The notes beneath the pieces are model-generated. The model was not told where the DNA came from. It was given only the letters and a program-made list of their open reading frames with translations, and searched no databases. Positions 12,901 to 20,956 of a DNA stretch of 27,574 nt are shown in pieces (position 1 is the first letter of the stretch; each line of letters begins with the position of its first letter). The DNA is from Streptomyces rubellomurinus. Lineage in GTDB: Bacteria; Actinomycetota; Actinomycetes; Streptomycetales; Streptomycetaceae. A program made the translations under genes and the position numbers. Location of the stretch: positions 1 to 27,574 of the forward strand of contig NZ_JZKH01000094.1 in NCBI RefSeq assembly GCF_000961885.1, given 5' to 3'.

Positions 12901-15900
12901 ACCGCCGTCGAGCTGCGCAACCGGCTGATGGCCGCCACCGGCCTGCGGCTGCCGGCCGCCGTCGCCTTCGACCGCCCGACGCCCGAGGCGCTGGCCGCCT
13001 ACCTGCTCGCCGAACTCACCGGCACCCCGGGCGCGGACGGCGACACCGGGCCCGTGCAGGCGGCCGCCGACAGCGACGAGCCGATCGCCATCGTCGCGAT
13101 GGCCTGCCGCTACCCCGGCGAGGTCGCCGGCCCGGACGACCTGTGGCGGCTGGTCGCGGACGGCCGCGACGCCGTCACCCCCTTCCCGGAGAACCGCGGC
13201 TGGGACCTCGACGGCATCTACGACCCCGACCCGGACCGCCCCGGCACCTCGTACGTCCGCGAGGGCGGCTTCCTGCACGACGCCGACCGCTTCGACGCCG
13301 CCTTCTTCGGCATCGGCCCGCGCGAGGCCCTGGCCATGGACCCGCAGCAGCGCCTGCTGCTGGAGACCGCCTGGGAGGCCGTCGAGAACGCCGGCATCGA
13401 CCCGAGCGCGCTGCGCGGCTCCCGCACCGGCGTGTTCGCCGGCTCCAGCGGCCAGGACTACCCGCTGCTCGCGCAGGGCGCGGGCGGCGGCGTCGAGGGC
13501 TACCTGCTGACCGGCAACGCGGCCAGCGTCATCTCCGGCCGGCTCGCCTACACCTTCGGCCTGGAGGGCCCGGCCGTCACCGTCGACACCGCGTGCTCCT
13601 CCTCCCTGGTCGCGATGCACCTGGCCTGCCAGTCGCTGCGCTCCGGGGAGAGCACGCTGGCGATCGCCGGCGCCGTCACCGTGCTGACCACGCCGCAGGC
13701 CTTCATCGGCTTCAGCCGCCAGCGCGGCCTCGCCCCGGACGGGCGCTGCAAGCCCTTCGCGGCGGCCGCGGACGGCACCGCCTGGGGCGAGGGCGCCGGC
13801 GTGCTGCTGCTGGAACGGCTCTCCGACGCCCGCCGCCACGGGCACCCGGTGCTCGCCGTGGTGCGCGGCTCGGCCACCAACCAGGACGGCGCCAGCAACG
13901 GCCTGTCCGCCCCCAACGGCCCCGCCCAGCAGCGGGTGATCCGGCAGGCGCTCGCCAACGCCCGGCTCGCCCCGGGCGAGGTCGACGCGGTGGAGGCGCA
14001 CGGCACCGGGACCCCGCTCGGCGACCCGATCGAGGCCGAGGCGCTGCTCGCGACCTACGGCCAGGACCGGCCGGACGGGCGGCCGCTGTGGCTCGGCTCG
14101 ATCAAGTCCAACATCGGCCACACGGCGGCCGCCGCGGGCATGGCCGGGGTGATCAAGATGGTGCAGGCGATGCGGCACGGCGTCCTGCCGCCCACCCTGC
14201 ACACCGACGAGCCCACCCCGCACGTGGACTGGTCCGGCGGCGGCCTCGCGCTGCTCACCGAGCCGGTGGAGTGGCCGGAGGTCGACGGCCGGCCGCGCCG
14301 CGCGGGCGTGTCCGCCTTCGGCATCAGCGGCACCAACGCGCACGTCGTGCTGGAGCAGGCGCCCGCCGAGCCGCACCGGCCCGCCCCGGCCCCGGCCGAG
14401 CGGGCCCCGCTGCCGCTCGTCCCGTGGCCGGTGTCGGCCCGGGGCGAGGCCGCGCTGCGCGCCCAGGCCGAACGGCTGGCGGCGCACCTCACCGGCTCGG
14501 ACCTGCCGGACCCGGCCGTCATCGGCCGCTCCCTGGCCCTCACCCGCGCCGCCCTCCCCCACCGCGCCGTCCTGCTCGGCCGCGACCTGGACGAGCTGCG
14601 CGCCGGCCTGGCCGCGCTCGCGGCGGGCGGGCCCGCGCCGGGCCTGGTGCGCGGCACCGCGGCCGCCGGCGGCCGGGTCGGCTTCCTGTTCCCCGGCCAG
14701 GGCAGCCAGCGCCCGGGCATGGGCCGCGGCCTGTACGACGCGTACCCGGTGTTCGCCCGCGCGCTGGACGAGGTGTGCGACCGGCTGGACGACCACTTGG
14801 CGGCGCCGGGCCGGCCCGCGCTGCGCGAGGTGCTGTTCGCCGAGGAGGGCACCCCGGCGGCCGAGTCGCTGGACCAGACGGTGTTCACCCAGGCCGGGCT
14901 GTTCGCGGTCGGCCTGGCGTCCTTCCGCCTGCTGGAGTCCTGGGGCGTCACGCCGGACTGGGTCGGCGGCCACTCGATCGGCGAGCTGACGGCGGCCTGC
15001 GCGGCCGGCGTGCTGTCGCTGGACGACGCCTGCCGGCTGGTCGCGGCGCGCGGCCGCCTCATGCAGGCCTCGCCCGAGGGCGGCGCGATGACGGCGGTGG
15101 AGGCGGCCGAGGCGGAGGTGCTGGCGCTGCTGGCGGGCCGGGAGGACGTGGTCGGCGTCGCCGCCGTCAACGGGCCCCGGGCGACGGTCGTCTCCGGCCT
15201 GGCCGAGGCCGTCGAGGAGGTGGCGGCGCAGCTCGCCGCGCGCGGCTGCCGCACCAAGCGGCTGCGCGTCACCCGGGCCTTCCACTCGCCGCTGATGGAC
15301 GGCGTGCTGGACGAGTTCCGGCAGGTGGCCCGGGAGTTGGAGTACCGCCCGCCGCGGATCCGGCTGCTGTCCAACCTGACCGGCGAGCCGGCCGTGACGG
15401 AGCAGGTGTGCACCCCCGAGTACTGGGTGCGGCACATCCGGGAGGCGGTGCGCTTCCACGACGGCGTGCGCGCGATGGCCTCGGACGGGGTGACGGCCTT
15501 CCTCGAACTCGGCCCCGGTGGCGTCCTGTCGGCGCTGGTCCGGGACGCGCTGGCCGCCGAGCCCGGGGCCGTCGCCCCCGCGGCGGTGCCGCTGCTGCGG
15601 TCCGGCCGGCCGGAGGCGGAGAGCGCGCTCACCGCGCTGGCCCGCGCCCACGTGCACGGCGTGCCGGTCGACTGGGCGGCGGTGTTCGCGGGCGTCGCGG
15701 CCGAGCCGCTCGCCCTGCCCACCTACGCCTTCCAGCGCCGCCGGTTCTGGCCGGAGGGCGTCACGGCGGCGGCAGCTGCCGGTGCCACCGCGGCCCCGAT
15801 CGCCGAGGAGGTCGCCCCGGCGGCGCCGCCCCGGCTGCGCGAGCGGCTGGCCGGCCTCGATGCCGCCGAACAGCACGCGCTGCTAAGGGAGTTGGTGGCC

Positions 15901-16953
15901 GCCCAGGTGGCCGCCGCGCTCGGCCACGAGTCGACCGAGGAGGTCGAGTCCGGCCTCGGCCTGCCCGAGCTGGGCCTCGACTCGCTCGCCGCCACCGAGC
16001 TGAGCGCCGCCCTGCAGGCCGCCACCGGCCTGCCCCTGCCGGCCACGGCCGTCTTCGACCACCCCACCCTGGACGCGCTCGCCGCCCACCTGCGCGCCGG
16101 GCTGGCGGCCGCCCCCGCGGCCGCGGACCCCGCTGCGGCCGGTGGCGGCCTGCTGACCGCGCTCGCCCCGCGCGCCGCCGCCGAGGGCCGGTTCGCCGAG
16201 TTCGGCGAACTCCTTGCGGCCGCCGCCCGGTTCCGGGACACTTTCGACGCCCCGCCCGGTTCCGGGGAGCGCCCGGCACCCGTCCGGCTCGCCCAGGGGC
16301 CGGCCGCCCCGCGCATCTTCTGCTTCCCGTCCTTCGCCACCCGCTCGGGCGCCCAGCAGTACGCCCGGCTGGCCGCCGAGGTGCGGGGCCGGCACGAGCT
16401 GTGGGCGCTGCCCGCGCCCGGCTTCACCGCCGGCGAGCGGCTGCCCGCCGACCTCGACGCGCTGGTGCGCCTGCACGCCGAGGACGTCGAACTCCTCGCC
16501 GGGGGCGCGCCGTTCGTCCTGCTCGGCCACTCGGCGGGCGGCTGGATCGCGCACGCCGTCGCCGAGCGGCTGGAGAAGCAGGGCACCGCCCCGGCCGCGC
16601 TGGTCCTGCTGGACAGCTACCGGCCCGGCAGCGAGGTCCTGCCGCGCATCCAGGAGCAGATCGCCGGCTACCTGACGGACGACCAGATCGGCTGGGACGA
16701 CGCCTGCCTGACCGCGATGGGCGGCTACGGCCGGCTGTTCGCCGACTGGCAGCCGCGGCCGCTGACCGCCCCCACCCTGCAGTTCCGGGCCGACCGGCCG
16801 CTCCCCGGCTTCCCGGCCACCGGGTGGCAGGCGGCCTGGCCCGTCCCGCACACCGAGGCCGAGGTGGCCGGCGACCACTTCACCCTGACCGGCGAGCACG
16901 CCCCCGCGACCATGCGGGCCGTCCTCGACCGGCTCACCGAACCGACCGCATGA
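9949..16953 (+). CDS. pieA6: Bimodular type I PKS KS-AT(mM)-ACP-KS-AT(M)-ACP-TE (PieA6-like, modules 7-8 and release)
   Basis: 2334 residues from a GTG at 9949, preceded by AAGGGG 10 bases upstream. N-terminal docking helix [17 protein letters not shown]. Module 7: KS with Cys208/His343/His383, AT from about 565 with Ser654 and YASH 754-757 (methylmalonyl), ACP Ser983 in an unusual GFVSL. Module 8: KS with Cys1216/His1351/His1391, AT from about 1577 with Ser1676 and RAFH 1776-1779 (variant of malonyl HAFH), ACP Ser2012 in GLDSL. TE about 2105-2334 with GHSAG Ser2195, Asp2222 and His2310, spaced much as in the erythromycin TE. Neither module has any reductive domain, so the chain leaves with two consecutive keto groups. 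In piericidin biosynthesis TE release of a beta,delta-diketo acid precedes amidation and ring closure (known for the family). Confidence 0.94.
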   Translation: MANETEEKLRYFLKRVTADLQETRRRLQERESVEGEPIAIVGMACRYPGGVDSPEALWRLVADGTDAVTGFPADRGWDVEGLYDPDPDRIGHTYAREGGFLDAADRFDAGFFGIGPREALAMDPQQRLLLEATWESFERAGIDPATLRGSRTGVFMGTGQQDYAALAQRATESLEGYLLAGGAASVISGRLSYTFGLEGPALTVDTACSSSLVSLHLAVQSLRRGECAAAVAGGAAVMASPGMFVEFSRQRGLSPDGRCKAFAAAADGTGWGEGVGVLLLERLSDAERLGHPVLAVVRGSAVNQDGASNGLTAPNGPAQQRVIWQALDNARLAAGDVDAVEAHGTGTTLGDPIEAQALLATYGQDRPAERPLYLGSVKSNIGHTQAAAGVAGVIKTVMALRHGVLPRTLHVDEPTPHVDWSAGAVELLTEQRAWPEVDGRPRRAAVSAFGASGTNAHVVLEQAPAPEPAVEDVDSPSAVVPWVLSAHSERALRARAGQLSAYLLAHPDADLRAVGRTLLTGRAALEQRAVVLGQTREELLTGLAALAEGAGAPELVTGAGVFERPVFVFPGQGSQWLGMGAELLDTSEVFAASIAACEAALAPHVDWNLTDVLRGGGDLTRVDVVQPALFAMMVSLAALWRSLGIEPAAVIGHSQGEIAAATVAGALSLEDGARVAALRSQAITAISGRGGMASVSLPRAEAEELLARWAGRISVAALNGPASTVVAGDGDALDELLAHCEQSEIRARRIDVDYASHSPHVEAIEARLAEALAGIAPKPAAVPFYSTVTGGWLDTTALDAAYWYTNLRRPVLLEPAVRDLAAQGHAAFVEVSPHPVLTPAIEETLDSADALVTGTLRRTEGHWTRVLASAAHLHAHGLPVDWAPFLPAGDHPDLPTYPFQRRRYWVETLPAAAGRAGGAPAAEADERESGTPGSELRARLAVLAQPDRERLLLDLVAAHVTAVLGLDDPVAPGRPFRDLGFVSLTAVELRNRLMAATGLRLPAAVAFDRPTPEALAAYLLAELTGTPGADGDTGPVQAAADSDEPIAIVAMACRYPGEVAGPDDLWRLVADGRDAVTPFPENRGWDLDGIYDPDPDRPGTSYVREGGFLHDADRFDAAFFGIGPREALAMDPQQRLLLETAWEAVENAGIDPSALRGSRTGVFAGSSGQDYPLLAQGAGGGVEGYLLTGNAASVISGRLAYTFGLEGPAVTVDTACSSSLVAMHLACQSLRSGESTLAIAGAVTVLTTPQAFIGFSRQRGLAPDGRCKPFAAAADGTAWGEGAGVLLLERLSDARRHGHPVLAVVRGSATNQDGASNGLSAPNGPAQQRVIRQALANARLAPGEVDAVEAHGTGTPLGDPIEAEALLATYGQDRPDGRPLWLGSIKSNIGHTAAAAGMAGVIKMVQAMRHGVLPPTLHTDEPTPHVDWSGGGLALLTEPVEWPEVDGRPRRAGVSAFGISGTNAHVVLEQAPAEPHRPAPAPAERAPLPLVPWPVSARGEAALRAQAERLAAHLTGSDLPDPAVIGRSLALTRAALPHRAVLLGRDLDELRAGLAALAAGGPAPGLVRGTAAAGGRVGFLFPGQGSQRPGMGRGLYDAYPVFARALDEVCDRLDDHLAAPGRPALREVLFAEEGTPAAESLDQTVFTQAGLFAVGLASFRLLESWGVTPDWVGGHSIGELTAACAAGVLSLDDACRLVAARGRLMQASPEGGAMTAVEAAEAEVLALLAGREDVVGVAAVNGPRATVVSGLAEAVEEVAAQLAARGCRTKRLRVTRAFHSPLMDGVLDEFRQVARELEYRPPRIRLLSNLTGEPAVTEQVCTPEYWVRHIREAVRFHDGVRAMASDGVTAFLELGPGGVLSALVRDALAAEPGAVAPAAVPLLRSGRPEAESALTALARAHVHGVPVDWAAVFAGVAAEPLALPTYAFQRRRFWPEGVTAAAAAGATAAPIAEEVAPAAPPRLRERLAGLDAAEQHALLRELVAAQVAAALGHESTEEVESGLGLPELGLDSLAATELSAALQAATGLPLPATAVFDHPTLDALAAHLRAGLAAAPAAADPAAAGGGLLTALAPRAAAEGRFAEFGELLAAAARFRDTFDAPPGSGERPAPVRLAQGPAAPRIFCFPSFATRSGAQQYARLAAEVRGRHELWALPAPGFTAGERLPADLDALVRLHAEDVELLAGGAPFVLLGHSAGGWIAHAVAERLEKQGTAPAALVLLDSYRPGSEVLPRIQEQIAGYLTDDQIGWDDACLTAMGGYGRLFADWQPRPLTAPTLQFRADRPLPGFPATGWQAAWPVPHTEAEVAGDHFTLTGEHAPATMRAVLDRLTEPTA

Positions 16954-17005
16954 CCCACGGCCCGTCCCGAACCGGCAGCCCCGAACCGAACCGGAAGAGA
17001 GCACA

Positions 17006-17698
17006 ATGAGCAGCACCGACCACGACTACCGCCCCGGCGTCTCCCTGGAGCAGGCGGTCGACGACGGGCAGTCCCCCTACCACGGCCGCAACCTGGCCTT
17101 CTACGACTTCATGGTCTTCCGCGGCAGCGCCCCGCTGTTCTGGCGCGCCTCGCCCCGCGACTTCCTGACGATGTACAACACCTGCCTCGGCGCCAAGCAC
17201 CTGGAGATCGGCGTCGGCACCGGCTACCTGCTGGACCGGGCCCGCTTCCCCGTGTCGAACCCCGAGATCACGCTGGCCGACCTCAACCCCGCCACGCTCG
17301 ACTTCGCCGCCCAGCGGCTCGCGCACTACAAGACCGCCAAGGTGGTCGCCAACTGCCTGGAGCCGCTGCCCGTCCCCGAGGGCAGCCACGACTCGGCCTC
17401 GCTGAGCTTCCTGCTGCACTGCGTCCCCGGCAGCCTGCGCGAGAAGGGCGTGGCGATCAAGCACGCCGCCACCGCCGTCCGCTCCGGCGGCACCGTCTTC
17501 GGCCACACCATCCTCTCCTCCGGGGTGCCGGTCTCCGGCGCCGGCCGGTGGCTGATGAAGAACCTCAACCAGAAGGGCGTCTTCCACAACGACGAGGACG
17601 ACCTGGCCGACCTGCGCGACCAGCTCAAGCAGAACTTCGACGAGTTCGACCTGGTGACGCGCGGCAGCGTCGCGCTCTTCCGCGGCCGCAAGCCGTAA
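17006..17698 (+). CDS. pieB1: Class I SAM-dependent O-methyltransferase (PieB1-like)
   Basis: 230 residues from ATG 17006, with a GGAAGAG ribosome site about 8 bases upstream and 52 bp after the PKS stop. The SAM-binding glycine loop LEIGVGTG (residues 66-73) and the acidic motif ADLNPATL about 20 residues later mark a Rossmann-fold methyltransferase; no signal peptide or membrane segment is seen. It lies first in the tailoring block. Piericidin carries two O-methyl groups on the pyridine ring and the cluster encodes two methyltransferases. By position this one corresponds to PieB1, expected to act on the ring oxygen derived from the carboxyl/amide carbon. The assignment of ring position is inference from cluster logic; the methyltransferase fold is clear from the sequence. 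Confidence 0.85.
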   Translation: MSSTDHDYRPGVSLEQAVDDGQSPYHGRNLAFYDFMVFRGSAPLFWRASPRDFLTMYNTCLGAKHLEIGVGTGYLLDRARFPVSNPEITLADLNPATLDFAAQRLAHYKTAKVVANCLEPLPVPEGSHDSASLSFLLHCVPGSLREKGVAIKHAATAVRSGGTVFGHTILSSGVPVSGAGRWLMKNLNQKGVFHNDEDDLADLRDQLKQNFDEFDLVTRGSVALFRGRKP

Positions 17699-17751
17699 CT
17701 CCTCCCCTCTCCACAGAACAGACCGCCCCACCCGGGAAAGGACCCGTCCCC

Positions 17752-18264
17752 ATGGCTAGCCGCTGGTATCCGATCGAGGAGGCCGACGACTCGCTGTTCG
17801 CCTCCGCCCCGCTGTACCACGCCCGTTCCGTCGAGGTGCCGTTCTCCGCCGAGGAGACCTGGGCCGCCCTCGTCGGGGACGGCGTGTCGAGCTGGACCAA
17901 GGGCATGCGGCAGCTGACCTGGACCTCCCCGCGCCCGTTCGGGGTCGGCACCACCCGGGAGATCGCGATGAACAGCGGCCTCGTCCTGCGCGAGCGCTTC
18001 TACCGCTGGGAGGAGGGCACCCGCAAGACGTTCACCGCGACCGAGGGGACCAGCCCGATCTTCCGCCACCTGGTCGAGGACTACGTCGTCGAACCCACCG
18101 AGGCCGGCTCCCGGTTCAGCTGGCGCTGGGCGGCGACGCTGAACCCCCCGTACTCCTACCTGGGCGGCGTGCTGGACCGCTTCTTCTTCGCCCCCACCGG
18201 ACGCTCGCACATCGACGGCCTGGCCACCTACATGGCCTCGCAGCGGCGCGACCCGCTGCGCTGA
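17752..18264 (+). CDS. pieC: SRPBCC-fold polyketide cyclase-like protein (PieC-like)
   Basis: 170 residues. ATG 17752 was chosen over in-frame upstream starts because it has an AAAGGA ribosome site 9 bases upstream and the upstream region overlaps pieB1. The pattern (YHARSVEVPFSAEETWAAL near the start, then FGVGTTREIAM, LRERFYRWEEG and a C-terminal helix after a proline-rich turn) is that of the SRPBCC / START-like cyclase and lipid-transport fold, which forms a deep hydrophobic pocket. No catalytic residue can be named with confidence. In the piericidin cluster the equivalent protein is a conserved protein of unproven function, proposed to help close the pyridone ring after amidation. Its place directly before the amidotransferase gene supports joint action. 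It could also be a ligand carrier rather than an enzyme. Confidence 0.75.
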   Translation: MASRWYPIEEADDSLFASAPLYHARSVEVPFSAEETWAALVGDGVSSWTKGMRQLTWTSPRPFGVGTTREIAMNSGLVLRERFYRWEEGTRKTFTATEGTSPIFRHLVEDYVVEPTEAGSRFSWRWAATLNPPYSYLGGVLDRFFFAPTGRSHIDGLATYMASQRRDPLR

Positions 18265-18276
18265 CCCCGCCCTCCC

Positions 18277-18290
18277 GGGGCCCAGGCCCC
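18277..18290 (+). other. Short GC hairpin in the pieC-pieD gap
   Basis: The sequence GGGGCCCAGGCCCC can form a 5-bp stem with a CCAG tetraloop 12 bases after the pieC stop. There is no T-tract, so it is not a convincing terminator. It may slow RNA decay or tune pieC versus pieD expression, or be chance in very GC-rich DNA. Confidence 0.25.
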
Positions 18291-18327
18291 CTGCTCCCCT
18301 CTCCCGACCGACCGAAGGAACACGCGA

Positions 18328-20169
18328 ATGTGCGGGATCGCCGGCTGGATCGACTTCCAGCTCGACCTCGAACGTGAACTGCCAGCACTGCACGCCATGA
18401 CCGAGACCATGATCTGCCGCGGCCCGGACGCCGGCGGCACCTGGGTGTCGCGCTGCGCCGCCCTCGGGCACCGCCGCCTCGCGGTGATCGACCTGGAGGG
18501 CGGCGTGCAGCCCATGGTGGTCGAGACGCCGGACGGCACGGTCGCCATGACGTACAGCGGCGAGGCCTACAACTTCGCCGAGCTGCGCGACGAACTGCGC
18601 CGCCGCGGCCACGAGTTCCGCACCACCAGCGACACCGAGGTGGTCCTGCGCGGCTACCTGGAGTGGGGCCTGGAGCTCGCCGACCACCTCAACGGCATGT
18701 ACGCCTTCGGCATCTGGGACGGCCGGGTGGACCGGCTCGTGCTGGTGCGCGACCGGCTCGGCATCAAGCCGCTCTACTACCACCCCACCGAGCACGGCGT
18801 GCTGTTCGGCTCCGAGGCCAAGGTGCTGCTCGCCCACCCGTCGGTGGCGCCGGTGGTCGACACCGACGGCTTCCGCGAGCTGTTCGGCTTCGTCAAGGAG
18901 CCCGGCCGCTCGGTCTGGGCCGGCATGCACGAGGTCAAGCCCGGCACCATGGTGACCGTCGACCGCTCCGGACTGCGCGAGCACGTGTACTGGCGGTTGG
19001 AGGTCGCCGAGCACCGCGACGACACCGAGACCACCGTGCGCCGCGTCCGGGAGCTGCTGGAGGACAGCGTCGCCAAGCAGCTGGTCGCCGACGTCCCGCA
19101 GTGCGTGCTGCTCTCCGGCGGGCTCGACTCCAGCGCCCTCACCGCGCTGGCCGGCCGGAAGATGGCCACCTGGGGCGAGCGGGCCCGCACCTTCACCGTC
19201 GACTTCGAGCAGCCCGAGGCGTTCCGCCCGGACGACTGGCGCGGCTCGCAGGACGCGCCGTTCGCCCGCGCCGTCGTCGAGCACGTCGGCACCGAGCACC
19301 ACAACATCGTGCTCGACCACCAGGAGCTGGCCAACCCCGAGGTGCGCCGGGCCACCGTCACCGCGCGCGACCTGCCGTTCGGCTTCGGCGAGGCCGACAA
19401 CTCGCTGTACCTGCTGTTCAAGGCGATCCGCCAGCACTCGACGGTCGCGCTGTCCGGCGAGTCCGCCGACGAGATCTTCGGCGGCTACCCGTGGTTCCAC
19501 CTCCCGGCCGTCCAGGAGGTGGAGATGTTCCCCTGGGTGACCGCCTCCGGCCTGGTCCCCAAGTCCCACCCCACCAAGCTGATCGACCCGGACCTGCTGC
19601 TGCGCACCCTCGACGTGCCCGGCTACTGGGCGCAGCGCTACGCCGACACCGTCGCCCAACTCCCCGTCATCCCGGGCGAGTCCGCGCACGAGCAGCGGAT
19701 GCGCCGGTTCTGCTACGTGCACCTGACCAGCCTGCTGGGCCAACTCCTGGACCGCAAGGACCGGATGAGCATGGCGGTCGGCCTGGAGGTCCGGGTGCCG
19801 ATCTGCGACCACCGGCTGGTGGAGTACGTGTTCAACACGCCGTGGGCGATGAAGACCTTCGACGGCCGCGAGAAGAGCCTGCTGCGCGCCGCCGTCGCCG
19901 ACGTGCTGCCGCAGTCGGTGCTGGAGCGTCGGAAGGCGCTCTACCCGAACACGCAGGAGCTGCGCTACGTTGCCGAGTTGCAGCGCCAGGTCGGCGAGCT
20001 GCTGTCCGGCGACCACCAGGCGGTCGAGTTCTTCGACCGCACGGCACTCACCGGTGCCGCGCACAACGCGGCCGAGGCCGTCAGCCGGGACGAGCGGGAG
20101 GCCTTCGAGCGCGTCCTCGACCTGGCCGTCTGGCTCGACCTCTACCGCCCGACCATCAAGCTCTCCTGA
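18328..20169 (+). CDS. pieD: Asparagine-synthetase-type glutamine amidotransferase (PieD-like)
   Basis: 613 residues, the usual length of AsnB. ATG 18328 has GAAGGA upstream and is fixed by the N-terminal sequence MCGIAGW, since Cys2 must become the N-terminal nucleophile of the class II glutaminase domain (about 2-210). The synthetase domain has the ATP pyrophosphatase loop SGGLDSS (263-269) and SGESADEIFGGYPWF from 376. Family enzymes activate a carboxylate with ATP and transfer glutamine-derived ammonia to it. In piericidin biosynthesis this enzyme amidates the free diketo acid released by the TE, supplying the ring nitrogen. Its position between the cyclase-like gene and the second methyltransferase, and translation coupled to the latter, argue for the pathway role rather than primary asparagine synthesis. 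Sequence alone does not prove the substrate. Confidence 0.92.
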   Translation: MCGIAGWIDFQLDLERELPALHAMTETMICRGPDAGGTWVSRCAALGHRRLAVIDLEGGVQPMVVETPDGTVAMTYSGEAYNFAELRDELRRRGHEFRTTSDTEVVLRGYLEWGLELADHLNGMYAFGIWDGRVDRLVLVRDRLGIKPLYYHPTEHGVLFGSEAKVLLAHPSVAPVVDTDGFRELFGFVKEPGRSVWAGMHEVKPGTMVTVDRSGLREHVYWRLEVAEHRDDTETTVRRVRELLEDSVAKQLVADVPQCVLLSGGLDSSALTALAGRKMATWGERARTFTVDFEQPEAFRPDDWRGSQDAPFARAVVEHVGTEHHNIVLDHQELANPEVRRATVTARDLPFGFGEADNSLYLLFKAIRQHSTVALSGESADEIFGGYPWFHLPAVQEVEMFPWVTASGLVPKSHPTKLIDPDLLLRTLDVPGYWAQRYADTVAQLPVIPGESAHEQRMRRFCYVHLTSLLGQLLDRKDRMSMAVGLEVRVPICDHRLVEYVFNTPWAMKTFDGREKSLLRAAVADVLPQSVLERRKALYPNTQELRYVAELQRQVGELLSGDHQAVEFFDRTALTGAAHNAAEAVSRDEREAFERVLDLAVWLDLYRPTIKLS

Positions 20170-20182
20170 GGAGTTCGCGATC

Positions 20183-20956
20183 ATGGCTGTCGACAACGAC
20201 GTCTACAACAACCTCTCCTGGTGGAACGACGACCAGCCGTTCGCGACGCTGGAGGCGTTCACCCCGGCCCGGTTCAAGTACTTCCACAAGGTGCTGACCA
20301 CCCGGCTCGGGATCGACATCAAGGGCCTGAAGGTGCTGGACATCGGCTGCGGCGGCGGCCTGCTGGCCGAGCTGTGGGCCGGCGCCGGCGCCGACGTCAT
20401 CGGGATGGACCCGTCCGGCCCCTCGCTGGAGGCCGCGGCCGCGCACGCGAAGCAGTCCGGGCTGGAGATCGAGTACCGGCAGGGCGTCGCCGAGGAACTG
20501 CCCTTCCCGGACGGCACCTTCGACCTGGTGTACTGCTGCGACACGCTGGAGCACGTCACGTCGGTGGACAAGGCCGTCTCCGAGGCGGTCCGGGTGCTGA
20601 AGCCCGGCTCCTACTACCTCTACGACACGATCAACCGGACCTTCCAGTCCAAGCTCGCCATGATCAAGATGGCGCAGGACTGGAAGTCCACCAGCTTCGC
20701 GCCCAAGGACCTGCACGACTGGGCGGCCTTCATCAAGCCCGAGGAGCTGCACGCGGTCTTCCGCCGGCACGGGCTGGACAACCAGGACCTGGTCGGCTTC
20801 GCCTCCAACCGGTCGCAGTTCCAGGTCCTTCGCGACATTCGGCTGCGGGCCAAGGGCAAGATCACCTACGGTGAGCTGGGCCGCCGGTTCCAGCTCACCG
20901 AGCACAAGGACACCTCCGTGGTCTACGGCGGGTACGCAAGGAAGGCAACCTCGTGA
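20183..20956 (+). CDS. pieB2: UbiG-like SAM-dependent O-methyltransferase (PieB2-like)
   Basis: 257 residues. ATG 20183 is chosen over upstream in-frame starts inside pieD because GAGGAG overlaps the pieD stop and lies 9 bases before it. The N-terminal WWND and the SAM loop VLDIGCGGG (residues 51-59), then GMDPSGPSL, LPFPDGTFDLVYCCDTLEHV and a UbiG-like C-terminal half, resemble 3-demethylubiquinone O-methyltransferases. The natural product is a ubiquinone mimic, so a UbiG-type enzyme for its ring methoxy group is chemically fitting. In the piericidin literature the corresponding enzyme methylates the hydroxyl introduced by PieE, as I recall it. The ORF ends in a GTGA overlap with the hydroxylase gene, which supports that pairing. 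Confidence 0.88.
   Translation: MAVDNDVYNNLSWWNDDQPFATLEAFTPARFKYFHKVLTTRLGIDIKGLKVLDIGCGGGLLAELWAGAGADVIGMDPSGPSLEAAAAHAKQSGLEIEYRQGVAEELPFPDGTFDLVYCCDTLEHVTSVDKAVSEAVRVLKPGSYYLYDTINRTFQSKLAMIKMAQDWKSTSFAPKDLHDWAAFIKPEELHAVFRRHGLDNQDLVGFASNRSQFQVLRDIRLRAKGKITYGELGRRFQLTEHKDTSVVYGGYARKATS

Noticed and set aside
4350..15876. Very long open frames on the minus strand (about 4350-9947 and 9868-15876) and in a second plus frame across the PKS genes
   Set aside because: They encode Arg/Gly/Ala-rich sequence with no domains and lie exactly over PKS coding sequence; high third-position GC removes stops in other frames.
15880..15895. Rare CTA-AGG codons with an internal AAGGGAG that could start a separate ACP-TE protein
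   Set aside because: The nearest TTG/GTG codons are only a few bases away, too close for initiation, and the site lies in a normal pre-ACP linker.
17750..17762. CCATGGCTAGC at the pieC start resembles an expression-vector cloning junction
   Set aside because: Flanking sequence is continuous native high-GC operon DNA with its own ribosome site; two six-base sites together are a coincidence.
18328..20169. Amidotransferase making a malonamyl or glutarimide starter unit, as in tetracycline or cycloheximide-type pathways
   Set aside because: Those pathways use type II or AT-less PKSs; here the PKSs have integral ATs and the gene follows the TE end beside ring-tailoring genes, fitting terminal amidation.
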